Assembly: GCA_900314865.1 (NCBI GenBank)
Contig: OMWW01000001.1
Span: forward strand, 189,457-253,456
DNA length: 64,000 bases
Origin: an uncultured Erysipelotrichaceae bacterium
GTDB lineage: Bacteria; Bacillota_I; Bacilli_A; RFN20; CAG-826
Direction: 5' to 3'
In this document: piece after piece, positions 51,556 through 59,990 of the stretch
Position numbering within the stretch: the stretch's first letter is position 1
How the letters are laid out: each line of letters begins with the position of its first letter
Notes under the pieces: model-generated
Database searches by the model: none
What the model was told of the DNA's origin: nothing
The model's input: only the letters and a program-made list of their open reading frames with translations
Program-made: the position numbers and the translations under genes

Positions 51556-52407
51556 ATGGATCCTTTTTTTGTTTTTTTGATAGTAATAGGTATTTTGCAC
51601 GCTCTGTTTTGCATTGTGCTTTTTGGTGTCATCTTTCCAGTTAAAGCTGTTAGTAAAAAATACACGAACTATAATAAGAAAAACTCAAGAGCGGTACACG
51701 CCTTAGAAGAATTAAACGCTAAATATAAGTTTAGAGAGATTCCTAAATTTTCATACAAGAACACATATGATAATGAGACTCATTTTAAAAATGTTAGTTG
51801 CGTTGATTATTTAACATATCAGCTTGCATATTTTGATGGCAAAAGAGTGAGCAAATTTATTGAAGATATTAAATACAATCAATTCATGTATAACGAATAT
51901 TTAAGAGAAGTAGAAAAGATTGATTGTTTTTCTCAATGGGATTCACTCATGACTTCTCCGAAGAACGTTGTTCGTCTATCTAAATATGAACACAAGTTGT
52001 TTAACAGTCTCAAACAAAAGCCACAATTGACCATGTCTATAGACATAACAATAAGAAGAACAAACATCCAAGGTACATACATCACAAAAAAGATCCACAC
52101 AGCGTCATTATCAGAAATTGAGTTCTTATTAAAGTCCATTTCCAATAAAAGAGGAGACAGATATCTTGATGAAGAAATCTGGAATTCTTTAGTGAGGGTA
52201 GAACGTGGAAAAGTGTCTAATAAAATGCGTTTCTATATTTTTAAAAGAGATGGATACCGCTGCAAAATGTGTGGACGAAGATATAACGTCAATAATCTTG
52301 AAATTGATCACATTTATCCAATTGCAAAAGGCGGAAGAAGTAATAAAGACAATCTTCAAACGTTATGTCACAAATGTAACGTTAAAAAAGGGGACAGTGT
52401 TTTATAG
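51556..52407 (+). CDS. Membrane-anchored HNH endonuclease
   Basis: A 283-residue protein with one N-terminal membrane helix (residues 3-26) and a C-terminal HNH domain (about 222-283). The domain has YRCKMCGRRY and LCHKCNVKKGD as two zinc CxxC pairs, and LEIDHIYPIAKGG with the catalytic Asp-His, plus NKDNLQTLC. The middle 190 residues are helical and unassigned. An HNH nuclease held at the membrane could act on incoming DNA. The gene follows a membrane protein gene after 8 bases. Confidence 0.85.
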   Translation: MDPFFVFLIVIGILHALFCIVLFGVIFPVKAVSKKYTNYNKKNSRAVHALEELNAKYKFREIPKFSYKNTYDNETHFKNVSCVDYLTYQLAYFDGKRVSKFIEDIKYNQFMYNEYLREVEKIDCFSQWDSLMTSPKNVVRLSKYEHKLFNSLKQKPQLTMSIDITIRRTNIQGTYITKKIHTASLSEIEFLLKSISNKRGDRYLDEEIWNSLVRVERGKVSNKMRFYIFKRDGYRCKMCGRRYNVNNLEIDHIYPIAKGGRSNKDNLQTLCHKCNVKKGDSVL

Positions 52408-52445
52408 TTTATGTTATTATGAAACAAAGTATGGAGTGATTATAT

Positions 52446-53015
52446 ATGACTAAGAAAAAGTTCTTTCTGATTTCTTTATGTGTATCTCTTCCCGTCATTG
52501 CAGGTGTTATTATCGTTTGTTGTCTTCCTTTAATGAAAAAGAACAACGACGCACCAGCGGAAACTCCACCTGCCCCCGAAAGCATCATTTGGGATGCGAA
52601 TATGTTAAACGCTCAAACTGGATTTGGCACTGATGGTGAATTATTCTTAGAAAAACCTGTACCAGGAACAGAAGGAATATCACACGTTCTTTCAATCCAA
52701 TGTGATAATGCATATGTTGGTTCTTACATAACTAAAGAATATTTAGCCGCTATATATGGTCAAGTTAATTTCGTAACTTTTAGAGAACTCTATGGTGGTG
52801 GATGGAACAACTTTGATATGAAAATGGAACTTGTTCTATGTGATGAATTTGGCGATAACAAAACAGAACCTATTTCTTTAAATCTTACTGGTCCAACATA
52901 TCAAGGCTTTACCGCTTCATATACTACTCCAGATAATGAGTGGCAATTCATCTATAGTGTGACAACTACATACATCTATAAATCACCAAACACTATGATG
53001 GATGTAATAAGATAA
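52446..53015 (+). CDS. Membrane-anchored extracellular protein
   Basis: A 189-residue protein with one N-terminal membrane helix (residues 5-28) and a Pro/Ala/Glu linker (APAETPPAPE), followed by a beta-rich outer domain (SHVLSIQCDNAYVGSYITK, MKMELVLCDEFGD). No family recognised. GGAGT precedes the ATG. It lies 38 bases after the HNH gene on the same strand and may belong to that transcript. Confidence 0.75.
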   Translation: MTKKKFFLISLCVSLPVIAGVIIVCCLPLMKKNNDAPAETPPAPESIIWDANMLNAQTGFGTDGELFLEKPVPGTEGISHVLSIQCDNAYVGSYITKEYLAAIYGQVNFVTFRELYGGGWNNFDMKMELVLCDEFGDNKTEPISLNLTGPTYQGFTASYTTPDNEWQFIYSVTTTYIYKSPNTMMDVIR

Positions 53016-53131
53016 ATTAATAAATATTAAAAGGAATGGATTCAAATCACACCGTTCCTTTTTGTTTGAGCTGTTCTTTGAATGGTCCAAGACACTTATT
53101 CTTATGACTAATTATTACTCAATTTTTAACA

Positions 53132-53211
53132 TTTACTCGATTGAAACCTCATTTTTTACTCGATTCAAATGCTATTTTTTACTCGATTGATATTGTGTTT
53201 TTTACTCGATT
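53132..53211 (+). repeat. Four direct repeats at exact 23-bp period before the DUF4143 ATPase gene
   Basis: TTTACTCGATT occurs at 53132, 53155, 53178 and 53201, mostly preceded by extra T residues; a weaker TTACTCAATT lies at 53115. The array ends 28 bases before the ATPase start. A constant period near two helical turns suggests a cooperative protein-binding site controlling that gene. Confidence 0.85.
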
Positions 53212-53239
53212 GTATTATTGTATTACTGAGGTTTCATAC

Positions 53240-54535
53240 ATGAAAAATAAATATTATATTAATAGATTATTTGATAAAACATTAGAATTTGCTTTAAAGA
53301 GTTCTGGTGCAGTTTTGGTTGAGGGTCCTAAATGGTGTGGAAAAACAACAACGTGTGCTAGGCAAGCCAAAGATATAGTTGATTTAACTCCTCCAGATGG
53401 AAGAGAACAATATGTTAACGAAGCAAGGATTGCACCTCACGAATTTCTTGCGAGCAGAGATAAACCATTATTGATTGATGAGTGGCAGCACGTTTATTTT
53501 GTATGGGATCAGATCAAATATGAAGTCGATAAAGCACATTCTTTTGGACAGTTTATTTTAACTGGTAGTGTTACTGACAAAGCCATAGATGATGAAAATT
53601 TCTTTCAAAACAGACACACAGGTACTGGACGTATCATTAGAAAACGCATGAGAACGATGTCGCTATATGAAAGTGGTGAAAGCAACGGATTAGTATCAAT
53701 TAGTAATTTAAAGGAAGGCAAGTTTTCTTATTCTAGAAGCAAAGCAACAATTTATGATTATGCTTACTATATTTGTAGAGGTGGATGGCCACTCGCAATC
53801 AACCAAGATAAAGAAGTTGCTTTGGCTCAAGCAGTAAACTATTACGAGACAGTTGTTACTGACGATATCTTTTCTTTAAAAAGCGTAAAACTAGTTAAAG
53901 ACGAGAGCAAAGCTAGAAGAGTAATGAAGTCTTATTCCCGCAATGTTTCAATCGCAGCGTCAGATGAAACAATGATTAAAGATTGTACCGAAAACAATGA
54001 ATCGTTTGATAAAGCGACCTTTTATAAATACATGAACGCTCTTGAAATATTGCAAGTAATTGAAGAGCTTCCAGCATGGAACCCAAACATTAGAAGCAAA
54101 ACGGCAATTAGAGCAAAACCAACAAGGCACTTTACCGATCCATCTATAGCCGCTGCGTGTTTAAAGCTAAATCCGCAATCTATTTTCAGAAGCATGGATA
54201 CCTTTGGACTCCTTTTCGAATCATTAACTGTTAGAGATTTAAGAACATATTGTGATTCAATTGGAGCAAGTTTATATAAGTATAGAGATTCAAAAAAGAG
54301 AGAAGCTGATGCTGTTATTCATTTCAAAGATGGTGCATGGGCATTAATAGAAGTTAAACTAGGTGGACAGGATGAAATTGAATCTGCATCAAAGAAATTG
54401 CTAGATATTGCGAGTGACATTGATCAGGAAAAAACAGGACCATTATCGTTCTTGATGGTTGTCACAAAAGATAATTTTGCATATAAAAGGGAAGATGGGG
54501 TTTACGTTGTTCCATTAGCTTGCTTAAAACCATAA
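53240..54535 (+). CDS. AAA_14/DUF4143 family ATPase
   Basis: A 431-residue P-loop ATPase of the DUF4143 family, widespread accessory proteins of unclear role. Walker A is GPKWCGKTTT (residues 28-37), Walker B PLLIDEWQ (near 75) and sensor FILTGSVTD (near 105). The C-terminal DUF4143 part (about 190-431) has ARRVMKSYSRNVS, HFTDPSIAAACL and a PD-(D/E)XK-like end (READAVIHFKDGAWALIEVKLGG). The start at 53240 fits the family N-terminus (YINRLFDKTLEFAL); the longer frame to 53141 runs into the repeat array. A terminator follows. Confidence 0.9.
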   Translation: MKNKYYINRLFDKTLEFALKSSGAVLVEGPKWCGKTTTCARQAKDIVDLTPPDGREQYVNEARIAPHEFLASRDKPLLIDEWQHVYFVWDQIKYEVDKAHSFGQFILTGSVTDKAIDDENFFQNRHTGTGRIIRKRMRTMSLYESGESNGLVSISNLKEGKFSYSRSKATIYDYAYYICRGGWPLAINQDKEVALAQAVNYYETVVTDDIFSLKSVKLVKDESKARRVMKSYSRNVSIAASDETMIKDCTENNESFDKATFYKYMNALEILQVIEELPAWNPNIRSKTAIRAKPTRHFTDPSIAAACLKLNPQSIFRSMDTFGLLFESLTVRDLRTYCDSIGASLYKYRDSKKREADAVIHFKDGAWALIEVKLGGQDEIESASKKLLDIASDIDQEKTGPLSFLMVVTKDNFAYKREDGVYVVPLACLKP

Positions 54536-54542
54536 ATAAGAT

Positions 54543-54566
54543 AAGTCGAGTAACCATCGACTTTTT
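54543..54566 (+). terminator. Terminator after DUF4143 gene
   Basis: AAGTCGA pairs with TCGACTT around a 7-base loop and ends in T residues. Confidence 0.85.
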
Positions 54567-54635
54567 CTTTATTTTTATATCGTCTTGTTATATATTCTTT
54601 TCAATGTGTTTCTAACACAGTGAAGGTATGAAAGT

Positions 54636-55505
54636 ATGAAGAAGTTATTATTGTTACCATTATTAGGCTTATTATGTGGGTTACCACTCTTAGTAAATGA
54701 GAATGTCAAAGAAGTGAAAGCGACTGAAGACACTCCTATACTTGCTAATGGCAAATATTTCATCGCTACTAGTGATTATGTATATGGAATGAATCCTACT
54801 GAAAGCGCTAGTTATCCAACTCTTGTTGCTCAAGCAAGTGTCACCGCTCCATTTACATTTACCCATATTGAAGATAACAAATATGAGGTTTCTGTTGGGT
54901 TATTGAAACTTTATAACAACTCAAACACTGGAAGTGGAAATTTAAATTTACGTTTTAATTCTACTTATGGAAGCTATAACACTGAGTGGAATGTTTCATA
55001 TAACAGTTTGACTGATACATACAATCTTTCAATTATCAACGGCGGTAATACTGCTAATCTATTTGCCAATACTTCTGATAATTATTGGGGTTGCAATAAA
55101 AGTGCAACATGTTCTGATCTCAAACTCATCCCTGTCACTGACTTCTATAATAACTTCAACACCAATGTCACATGTGATAATGGAGTTACCCCACCAAGTA
55201 CATCTAAATGGGGAGACACAAAAACCTATTTAAATAATCATCCATATAAAGATGCTTTTTATAATTATTTAAAAACTGCGTCAGATGACACTCTTAGTAA
55301 GTATGACTATATCATCGCTAAATATGGCGAAAGCAAATATGAAAACTATCTTGATAGAGCCATTACTCCTTTAAAAGGAAGAGATAACATCTTCTTAACT
55401 AATAAAGAAAACAACATTAACAATGTTGTCACAATTATCGTCATAGGAGTTGTGGCTATCTCAGCATTATCAATTGTGGCTATCTACAAAAAGAAGCAAA
55501 AGTAA
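54636..55505 (+). CDS. Surface protein with signal peptide and C-terminal membrane anchor
   Basis: A 289-residue exported protein. A signal peptide (residues 1-30, LLLLPLLGLLCGLPLL) precedes a beta-rich region with NGKYFIATSDYVYGM and YEVSVGLLKLYNNSN. A helical segment follows (about 195-250), then a C-terminal membrane helix (265-283) with a KKKQK tail. No LPxTG sortase motif is present. The region around 30-150 is reminiscent of small carbohydrate-binding-like domains, unproven. GAAGGT precedes the ATG. Confidence 0.8.
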   Translation: MKKLLLLPLLGLLCGLPLLVNENVKEVKATEDTPILANGKYFIATSDYVYGMNPTESASYPTLVAQASVTAPFTFTHIEDNKYEVSVGLLKLYNNSNTGSGNLNLRFNSTYGSYNTEWNVSYNSLTDTYNLSIINGGNTANLFANTSDNYWGCNKSATCSDLKLIPVTDFYNNFNTNVTCDNGVTPPSTSKWGDTKTYLNNHPYKDAFYNYLKTASDDTLSKYDYIIAKYGESKYENYLDRAITPLKGRDNIFLTNKENNINNVVTIIVIGVVAISALSIVAIYKKKQK

Positions 55506-55524
55506 AAGCGCTTAGCGCTTTTTT
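55504..55524. terminator. Short bidirectional terminator
   Basis: AAAAGCGC pairs with GCGCTTTT around CTTA-type loop; it lies between two convergent genes. Confidence 0.75.
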
Positions 55525-55958
55525 CATAACAATCCTTCAATGATTCTTTTCACTTCTAGTAAGAATTCAAGTTCAGTTGTAGTGAATCTTGAATATATAG
55601 GAGCGTCAAGATCAATGATGAGTTTAACTTCATCATCTTTTAATACAGGAATAACAATTTCACTTTTAGACAAGGAAGAGCACGCGATATGTCCTTTGAA
55701 TTTATTTACATCATCAACAATGATTGGTGTTTTTCTTTCTAAACAAGTTCCAACCACTCCTTTGCCTTTAAGAATAGTAGTGCACGCCACATCACCTTGG
55801 AAAGGACCTAAATAGCATTTGTCGGCTTCCACCATATAGAAACCCGCCCAATTGATATTTGGTAACTTATATAATAAAGCAGAGATGTTTGCTAGATTAC
55901 TCACTAGTGGTAGATCGTTATCCACTATAGCGGATATTTCTTTTAGAAGTGTTTTCAT
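55524..55958 (-). CDS. msrC: Free methionine-(R)-sulfoxide reductase (GAF domain)
   Basis: A 144-residue single GAF-domain enzyme of the fRMsr family, which reduces free methionine-R-sulfoxide in the cytoplasm. Family blocks NWAGFYM (residue 36), LGPFQGDVAC (Cys 59) and FKGHIACSS (Cys 93, the catalytic position) are present, as are SEIVIPV and LIIDLDAP. The usual GVCGT block reads GVVGTC: the second resolving Cys is Val 69, with a new Cys at 72. Activity may persist through Cys 59 and Cys 93. No clear ribosome binding site precedes the ATG. Confidence 0.85.
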   Translation of the reverse strand: MKTLLKEISAIVDNDLPLVSNLANISALLYKLPNINWAGFYMVEADKCYLGPFQGDVACTTILKGKGVVGTCLERKTPIIVDDVNKFKGHIACSSLSKSEIVIPVLKDDEVKLIIDLDAPIYSRFTTTELEFLLEVKRIIEGLL

Positions 55959-56065
55959 ATTTCAATCATATATTTTCTAATATATTACATCTACTACAAT
56001 ATTTTGTATATTTAAATTGAATACAAGTGTATAAAATAGTATACTTTTAACAAAGGAACTATATT

Positions 56066-56680
56066 ATGCTTGTTGAACGCTTAATAGAAAATGGTAGAAC
56101 AGGACAACCAATATTCATAGAATATATTCTTTCCTTATTCCCAGAATACACGAGAGCGTATGTTTTTAGAATGATTAAGAAAGCAGAAGATAATGGTGAG
56201 CTAAAAAAATTTGCTAGAGGCGTATATTTCATTCCTGAGAAATCATATTTTGGTAGTTCATCTTTGACATCTTCCATGGTGGCAGAAAATAAGTACGTCA
56301 CTAATGGTGATTCTGTTTACGGAGTTTACTCTGGTCTAACTCTACTAAACCAATTCTCTGTATCTTCTCAAGTGCCTAATGTTGTTGAAATAGTCACTAA
56401 TAACGAAGCAACCAGAAAAAGAGTTGTAGATATTGATGGAATGAAATTTGTTATTAGAAAGTCTAGATTTGAAATCACTAAAGAAAACTACAGTTATTAT
56501 TCCTTGCTACAACTATTCCTAGAACTTGGTATCAATCCTAACTTAGATGATTTTGCCAAGCAAAGAATCAAAGAATATATGGCAGAGAAAAACATCGATC
56601 AAAATAAACTGATTAAATATGCGATGGTGTTTCCTGCTCAAACATTAAAGAACTTAATAGGAAGCGAAGTTATTGGATGA
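56066..56680 (+). CDS. DUF6088/AbiEi-like antitoxin-type regulator
   Basis: A 204-residue protein with an N-terminal winged helix (FIEYILSLFPEYTRAYVFRMIKKAEDNGELKKFARGVYF), then a second domain with YGVYSGLTLLNQFSVS. This is the DUF6088/AbiEi-like arrangement found in antitoxins and regulators. AAAGGA precedes the ATG. A small Phd-like gene follows after 16 bases. No nucleotidyltransferase toxin is attached here, which differs from the complete AbiE pair at 49332-50988. Confidence 0.75.
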   Translation: MLVERLIENGRTGQPIFIEYILSLFPEYTRAYVFRMIKKAEDNGELKKFARGVYFIPEKSYFGSSSLTSSMVAENKYVTNGDSVYGVYSGLTLLNQFSVSSQVPNVVEIVTNNEATRKRVVDIDGMKFVIRKSRFEITKENYSYYSLLQLFLELGINPNLDDFAKQRIKEYMAEKNIDQNKLIKYAMVFPAQTLKNLIGSEVIG

Positions 56681-56696
56681 AACAAGGAGGCAAAAA

Positions 56697-56930
56697 ATGA
56701 AAATTATTGATGCGAATGAATTCGAGAAGAATCTAGAGAAATATGTTGATCTACTAGATTCCAGAGAGGAAGACGAAATCATTTTTTATAGAGATGACAA
56801 TAAGTTTTCCCTAACCCCAGTAGTGAATGAAGATTTATCTCGTGTTGGAGCGGGTAAAGAAAAAATCGGTGATATCAACTTCAAAGTTAAAGAAGGATTT
56901 GAAGATATCTCCGAATCATTTGGCTACTGA
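56697..56930 (+). CDS. Small Phd/YefM-like protein
   Basis: A 77-residue acidic protein whose first 45 residues (MKIIDANEFEKNLEKYVDLL, then a short strand IIFYRDDNKFSLTPVV) follow the Phd/YefM antitoxin pattern. AAGGAGG 6 bases upstream sets the start. It directly follows the DUF6088-like gene. No partner toxin gene follows; a terminator does. It may be a solitary antitoxin. Confidence 0.6.
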   Translation: MKIIDANEFEKNLEKYVDLLDSREEDEIIFYRDDNKFSLTPVVNEDLSRVGAGKEKIGDINFKVKEGFEDISESFGY

Positions 56931-56940
56931 GAAACATAAG

Positions 56941-56983
56941 AAAACACCACAGAACCCGCTTGGATTAAATCTGTGGTGTTTTT
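56941..56983. terminator. Terminator after the Phd-like gene
   Basis: AAAACACCACAG pairs with CTGTGGTGTTTT around an 18-base loop, with T residues after. It also faces the convergent minus-strand gene at 56987. Confidence 0.9.
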
Positions 56984-56986
56984 CTA

Positions 56987-57514
56987 TTAGTCTTCTTCAA
57001 CAAATCTTTTTAATTTGTTTCTGATGATATCTTTAGCTTCTTGAACGTGGTCTTCAGTTTTGAATTTACGGACCGCGATGATCTTTGGATTTTCGATTTC
57101 GTAATCATCTACCATCACGTAACCAACTTCGCTTAAGAGGCGATAGGTGCCATTTCTTTCAATGACTTTACTATCTTTCTTTAAGGTTGTGACTTTAGAG
57201 GGCTCAACTACAAAGTAGATTCTTTTGCCTTCTTCTTTTTCAACTTTCTCTACGAAGTCACCATTAACTTGATAAACGTCTTTATATAAGCCTTTTCTGA
57301 TTTCTTTTACTTGTTTGTCTTCTTTAATAGTGGAGACATCTTTATCATCGATATAACGGAATCTTGGAGAACCATCTTTATTAGTGATGAGTTTTCCTTC
57401 CTTATCATGCATTTCTTCGATGTAACATTCATAAATCGTGTATGAATTAGTGATTTTATATTCACCATATTCCTTGATATACGATTCATCATGAGCGAGT
57501 TCTTTTCCAAACAT
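56987..57514 (-). CDS. Hypothetical protein (175 residues)
   Basis: Unrecognised, highly charged soluble protein. It has alternating strand-like segments (YKITNSYTIYECYIEEM, GKRIYFVVEPSKVTTL, VGYVMVDDYEIENPKIIAVRKF) and a C-terminal basic helix. No signal peptide or known motif. GGAAGATAAT precedes the ATG. It is divergent from the HAD lipoprotein gene. Confidence 0.7.
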   Translation of the reverse strand: MFGKELAHDESYIKEYGEYKITNSYTIYECYIEEMHDKEGKLITNKDGSPRFRYIDDKDVSTIKEDKQVKEIRKGLYKDVYQVNGDFVEKVEKEEGKRIYFVVEPSKVTTLKKDSKVIERNGTYRLLSEVGYVMVDDYEIENPKIIAVRKFKTEDHVQEAKDIIRNKLKRFVEED

Positions 57515-57605
57515 TTTATTATCTTCCTTTTTTCTATTACTTATTCTAATATTTTGATTTTCTATTTGCTATAATATACAAAACTTTTCATATGGGAGAA
57601 TTGAA

Positions 57606-58673
57606 ATGAAAACAAAAAGAATATTCGTATTACTACCTCTACTCATGCTAGTCTCTAGCTGTGGATCAAGCGATAAGGGGGGCTCTACCCCAAGTAAAAC
57701 TTACTTTAAGTTATGGAATAGTTGTGACTCTTTAACTACTTTAAAAGAGTATGTAGAAGATGTCACCAATCCAAATAGCAAACACTTCATCCCAGTTGAA
57801 GACCGTATCGCGACATTTGACATGGATGGAACATTTATTGGAGAGTTATATCCAACTTATTTCGAATATAACATGCTTGAATATCGCGTTTTAGATGATC
57901 CTAGTTATAAAGACAAAGCTCCTAGTGATGTTAAAGAAGCCGCTCAAAATATTAGAGATTTTGTAAGAGAAGGCACTAAGCTACCAGATCACTTCGATAT
58001 GGTTCATGCTTACGCGGCCGCAAAAGCATATTCTGGCATGTCTTTAAAAGAATTTGATGAATATGTTAAGGAATACGCAAAAACACCTGCAAATGGGTTT
58101 GAAGGTATGACTTTAGCGGAAAGCTTCTATAAACCAATGTTAGAAGTTTTTGATTATCTTAAAGATTATAATTTTGATTATTATGTTGTAAGTGGTTCAG
58201 ATAGATTCATCTGCCGCTCCTTAGTGGAATCCATTGGCATTCCTGCTAATAAAGTCATCGGAATGGATGTTGTCTTAAAAGCTAATGAACAAGGTGATCA
58301 AGAAGGTGTTAATTACACAATTGGTAAAGAAGAATATCTCATCAGAACCGATGAACTCATCATTAAGAATTTAAAGACCAATAAAGTTAAACAAATAGCT
58401 CAAGAGATTGGAAAAGTCCCAGTTTTATCTTTTGGTAATAGTAGTGGTGACTCCGCTATGCATAATTATTGTTTAGGTGAAAACCAAAGATATCGTTCTG
58501 AAGCCTTTATGCTTGTTGCGGATGATGATCAAAGAGATCACGCCAATTTAGCAGAAGGCGCTAGAAGACAAGCCATCTGGGAAGAAAATGGTTATAACAT
58601 CATTTCTATGAAAAATGACTTCAAGACCATTTATGGTGATGGAGTCATTAAAACTGATTTTCACTTTAACTAA
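57606..58673 (+). CDS. HAD-superfamily phosphatase lipoprotein
   Basis: A 355-residue exported lipoprotein: signal MKTKRIFVLLPLLMLVSSC with lipid Cys at 19, then a Gly/Ser linker. The mature domain is a haloacid dehalogenase-type phosphatase: ATFDMDGTF (nucleophile Asp near residue 76), YYVVSGSDRF (motif II near 197) and SFGNSSGDSAM (motif IV near 278). The enzyme would act outside the membrane, perhaps scavenging phosphate from organic esters. TATAAT followed by GGGAGAA gives a normal promoter and ribosome binding site. Confidence 0.85.
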   Translation: MKTKRIFVLLPLLMLVSSCGSSDKGGSTPSKTYFKLWNSCDSLTTLKEYVEDVTNPNSKHFIPVEDRIATFDMDGTFIGELYPTYFEYNMLEYRVLDDPSYKDKAPSDVKEAAQNIRDFVREGTKLPDHFDMVHAYAAAKAYSGMSLKEFDEYVKEYAKTPANGFEGMTLAESFYKPMLEVFDYLKDYNFDYYVVSGSDRFICRSLVESIGIPANKVIGMDVVLKANEQGDQEGVNYTIGKEEYLIRTDELIIKNLKTNKVKQIAQEIGKVPVLSFGNSSGDSAMHNYCLGENQRYRSEAFMLVADDDQRDHANLAEGARRQAIWEENGYNIISMKNDFKTIYGDGVIKTDFHFN

Positions 58674-58674
58674 A

Positions 58675-59100
58675 CTATAGTTGTTTAATCATCCAAACAT
58701 GAGGGCAACTTTCATCAAGATATCGCTCCTCTGTCGCGTTATAGCCTAGTTTTGTATAGAACTCTTCCACTCTTGATTGAGCGGATACACCTATAAGAAC
58801 ATGGCCATATCGCTTGATGATTTCTTGTTCAACATAATTCATCAACTCTTTGCCTAATCCTAAGTGACGGTATTGACTTAGTATCGCTACTCTAGAGACG
58901 CTATAGAGTTGATGTTTTTTGTTAAAGATGATTCTAGCAGTCCCTGCTGGAACATCATCTACAACAAGCAAAATGTGGACAGCGTTATTATCAGTCTCAT
59001 CAAATTCATCATTGAAGCCTTGTTCGAAAACAAAGACCATGGTTCTAATGTCTTTTATTTCTTGGATTAGACTTGTGTATACTTCAAATGTCACTTCCAT
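58675..59100 (-). CDS. GNAT family acetyltransferase
   Basis: A 141-residue GNAT fold protein (acetyl-CoA dependent). The acetyl-CoA loop is SQYRHLGLGKELM near residues 75-87, and YTKLGYNATEE near 115 is the usual C-terminal block. It belongs to the ElaA/YjcF-like subgroup (TMVFVFEQGFNDEFDE early). The ATG at 59100 is chosen; a frame extends upstream to 59163 but would overlap the promoter of the divergent PHP gene. The stop lies 1 base from the convergent HAD gene stop. Confidence 0.8.
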   Translation of the reverse strand: MEVTFEVYTSLIQEIKDIRTMVFVFEQGFNDEFDETDNNAVHILLVVDDVPAGTARIIFNKKHQLYSVSRVAILSQYRHLGLGKELMNYVEQEIIKRYGHVLIGVSAQSRVEEFYTKLGYNATEERYLDESCPHVWMIKQL

Positions 59101-59149
59101 AACATAATCATCATAACAAAATAATCGACTTTCTATATAATAATTGTGT

Positions 59150-59893
59150 ATGTCAAAACTCATTTATAACTACCATACCCATACTTCTAGGTGTGGACAC
59201 GCTATTGGTGAAGATGAAGAATATATCAAAAAGGCAATTGATTTTGGTATCAAAAGACTTGGTATATCAGATCACATCTTTTTCCCTGGCTTCAATGAAC
59301 CAGGTGTCAGAGGAAACTATGAACAGTTAGACGAATACCTAAATACTTTTAGAAACTTCAGAGAAAAATACAAAGATAAAGTAGAAATGAAAATCGGTTT
59401 TGAAGCCGAATATTTCCCTTCTTATAAAGAATACTATTTTGATTTAATCAAAAAAGGAGATATTGAATACCTAATCTTAGGACAACATTACGGTGAGTTT
59501 GATGGCAAGTTTAGACCATACTATGAAAACATCATGAGATACGCTGAAGATGTAAAAGAAGCGGTTTCTCTAGGGATATTCAAATATGTTGCTCACCCTG
59601 ATCATTTCCTTTTGGGAGTGAAGTCTTGGAATGAAGAATGTGAAAAAGTAGCGAGAATCATTTTTGAAGCTTGTGAAAAGAGTAACATTCCAATCGAGAT
59701 CAACATCTTAGGTATCAGACAATATCGTCCATACCCATGTAAAGAATTCTTCAGACTCTCAAAAGAATATAAACTCAAATATGTCTTAGGAGTGGACGCT
59801 CATAACCCAAACGATTTCAATCAACCTGATATTGATAAAGCGTTTGAGTATTTGGAAGAACTTGGTATTGATATTATTGATTTAATTATTTAA
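59150..59893 (+). CDS. PHP-domain phosphoesterase, histidinol-phosphatase-like
   Basis: A 247-residue PHP domain protein. YNYHTHTSRCGHA (residues 6-18) and LGISDHIFF (near 39) supply metal-binding His and Asp, IGFEAEYF near 82 the Glu, GQHYG near 108, VAHPDHF near 144 and GVDAHNP near 219 the remaining ligands. Size and pattern match HisJ-type histidinol phosphatases, but no his genes lie nearby, so another phosphoester is possible. TATAAT (59136-59141) sits 8 bases before the ATG, with no ribosome binding site: likely leaderless. Confidence 0.85.
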   Translation: MSKLIYNYHTHTSRCGHAIGEDEEYIKKAIDFGIKRLGISDHIFFPGFNEPGVRGNYEQLDEYLNTFRNFREKYKDKVEMKIGFEAEYFPSYKEYYFDLIKKGDIEYLILGQHYGEFDGKFRPYYENIMRYAEDVKEAVSLGIFKYVAHPDHFLLGVKSWNEECEKVARIIFEACEKSNIPIEINILGIRQYRPYPCKEFFRLSKEYKLKYVLGVDAHNPNDFNQPDIDKAFEYLEELGIDIIDLII

Positions 59894-59990
59894 AGAAAAA
59901 ACAATAACTGTTTGCTATTTAATAGCATGCAATATATAATTTGAGTATAAATCCGTAAAAAACACAAAAATACGGAGAAATACAAAAAAT

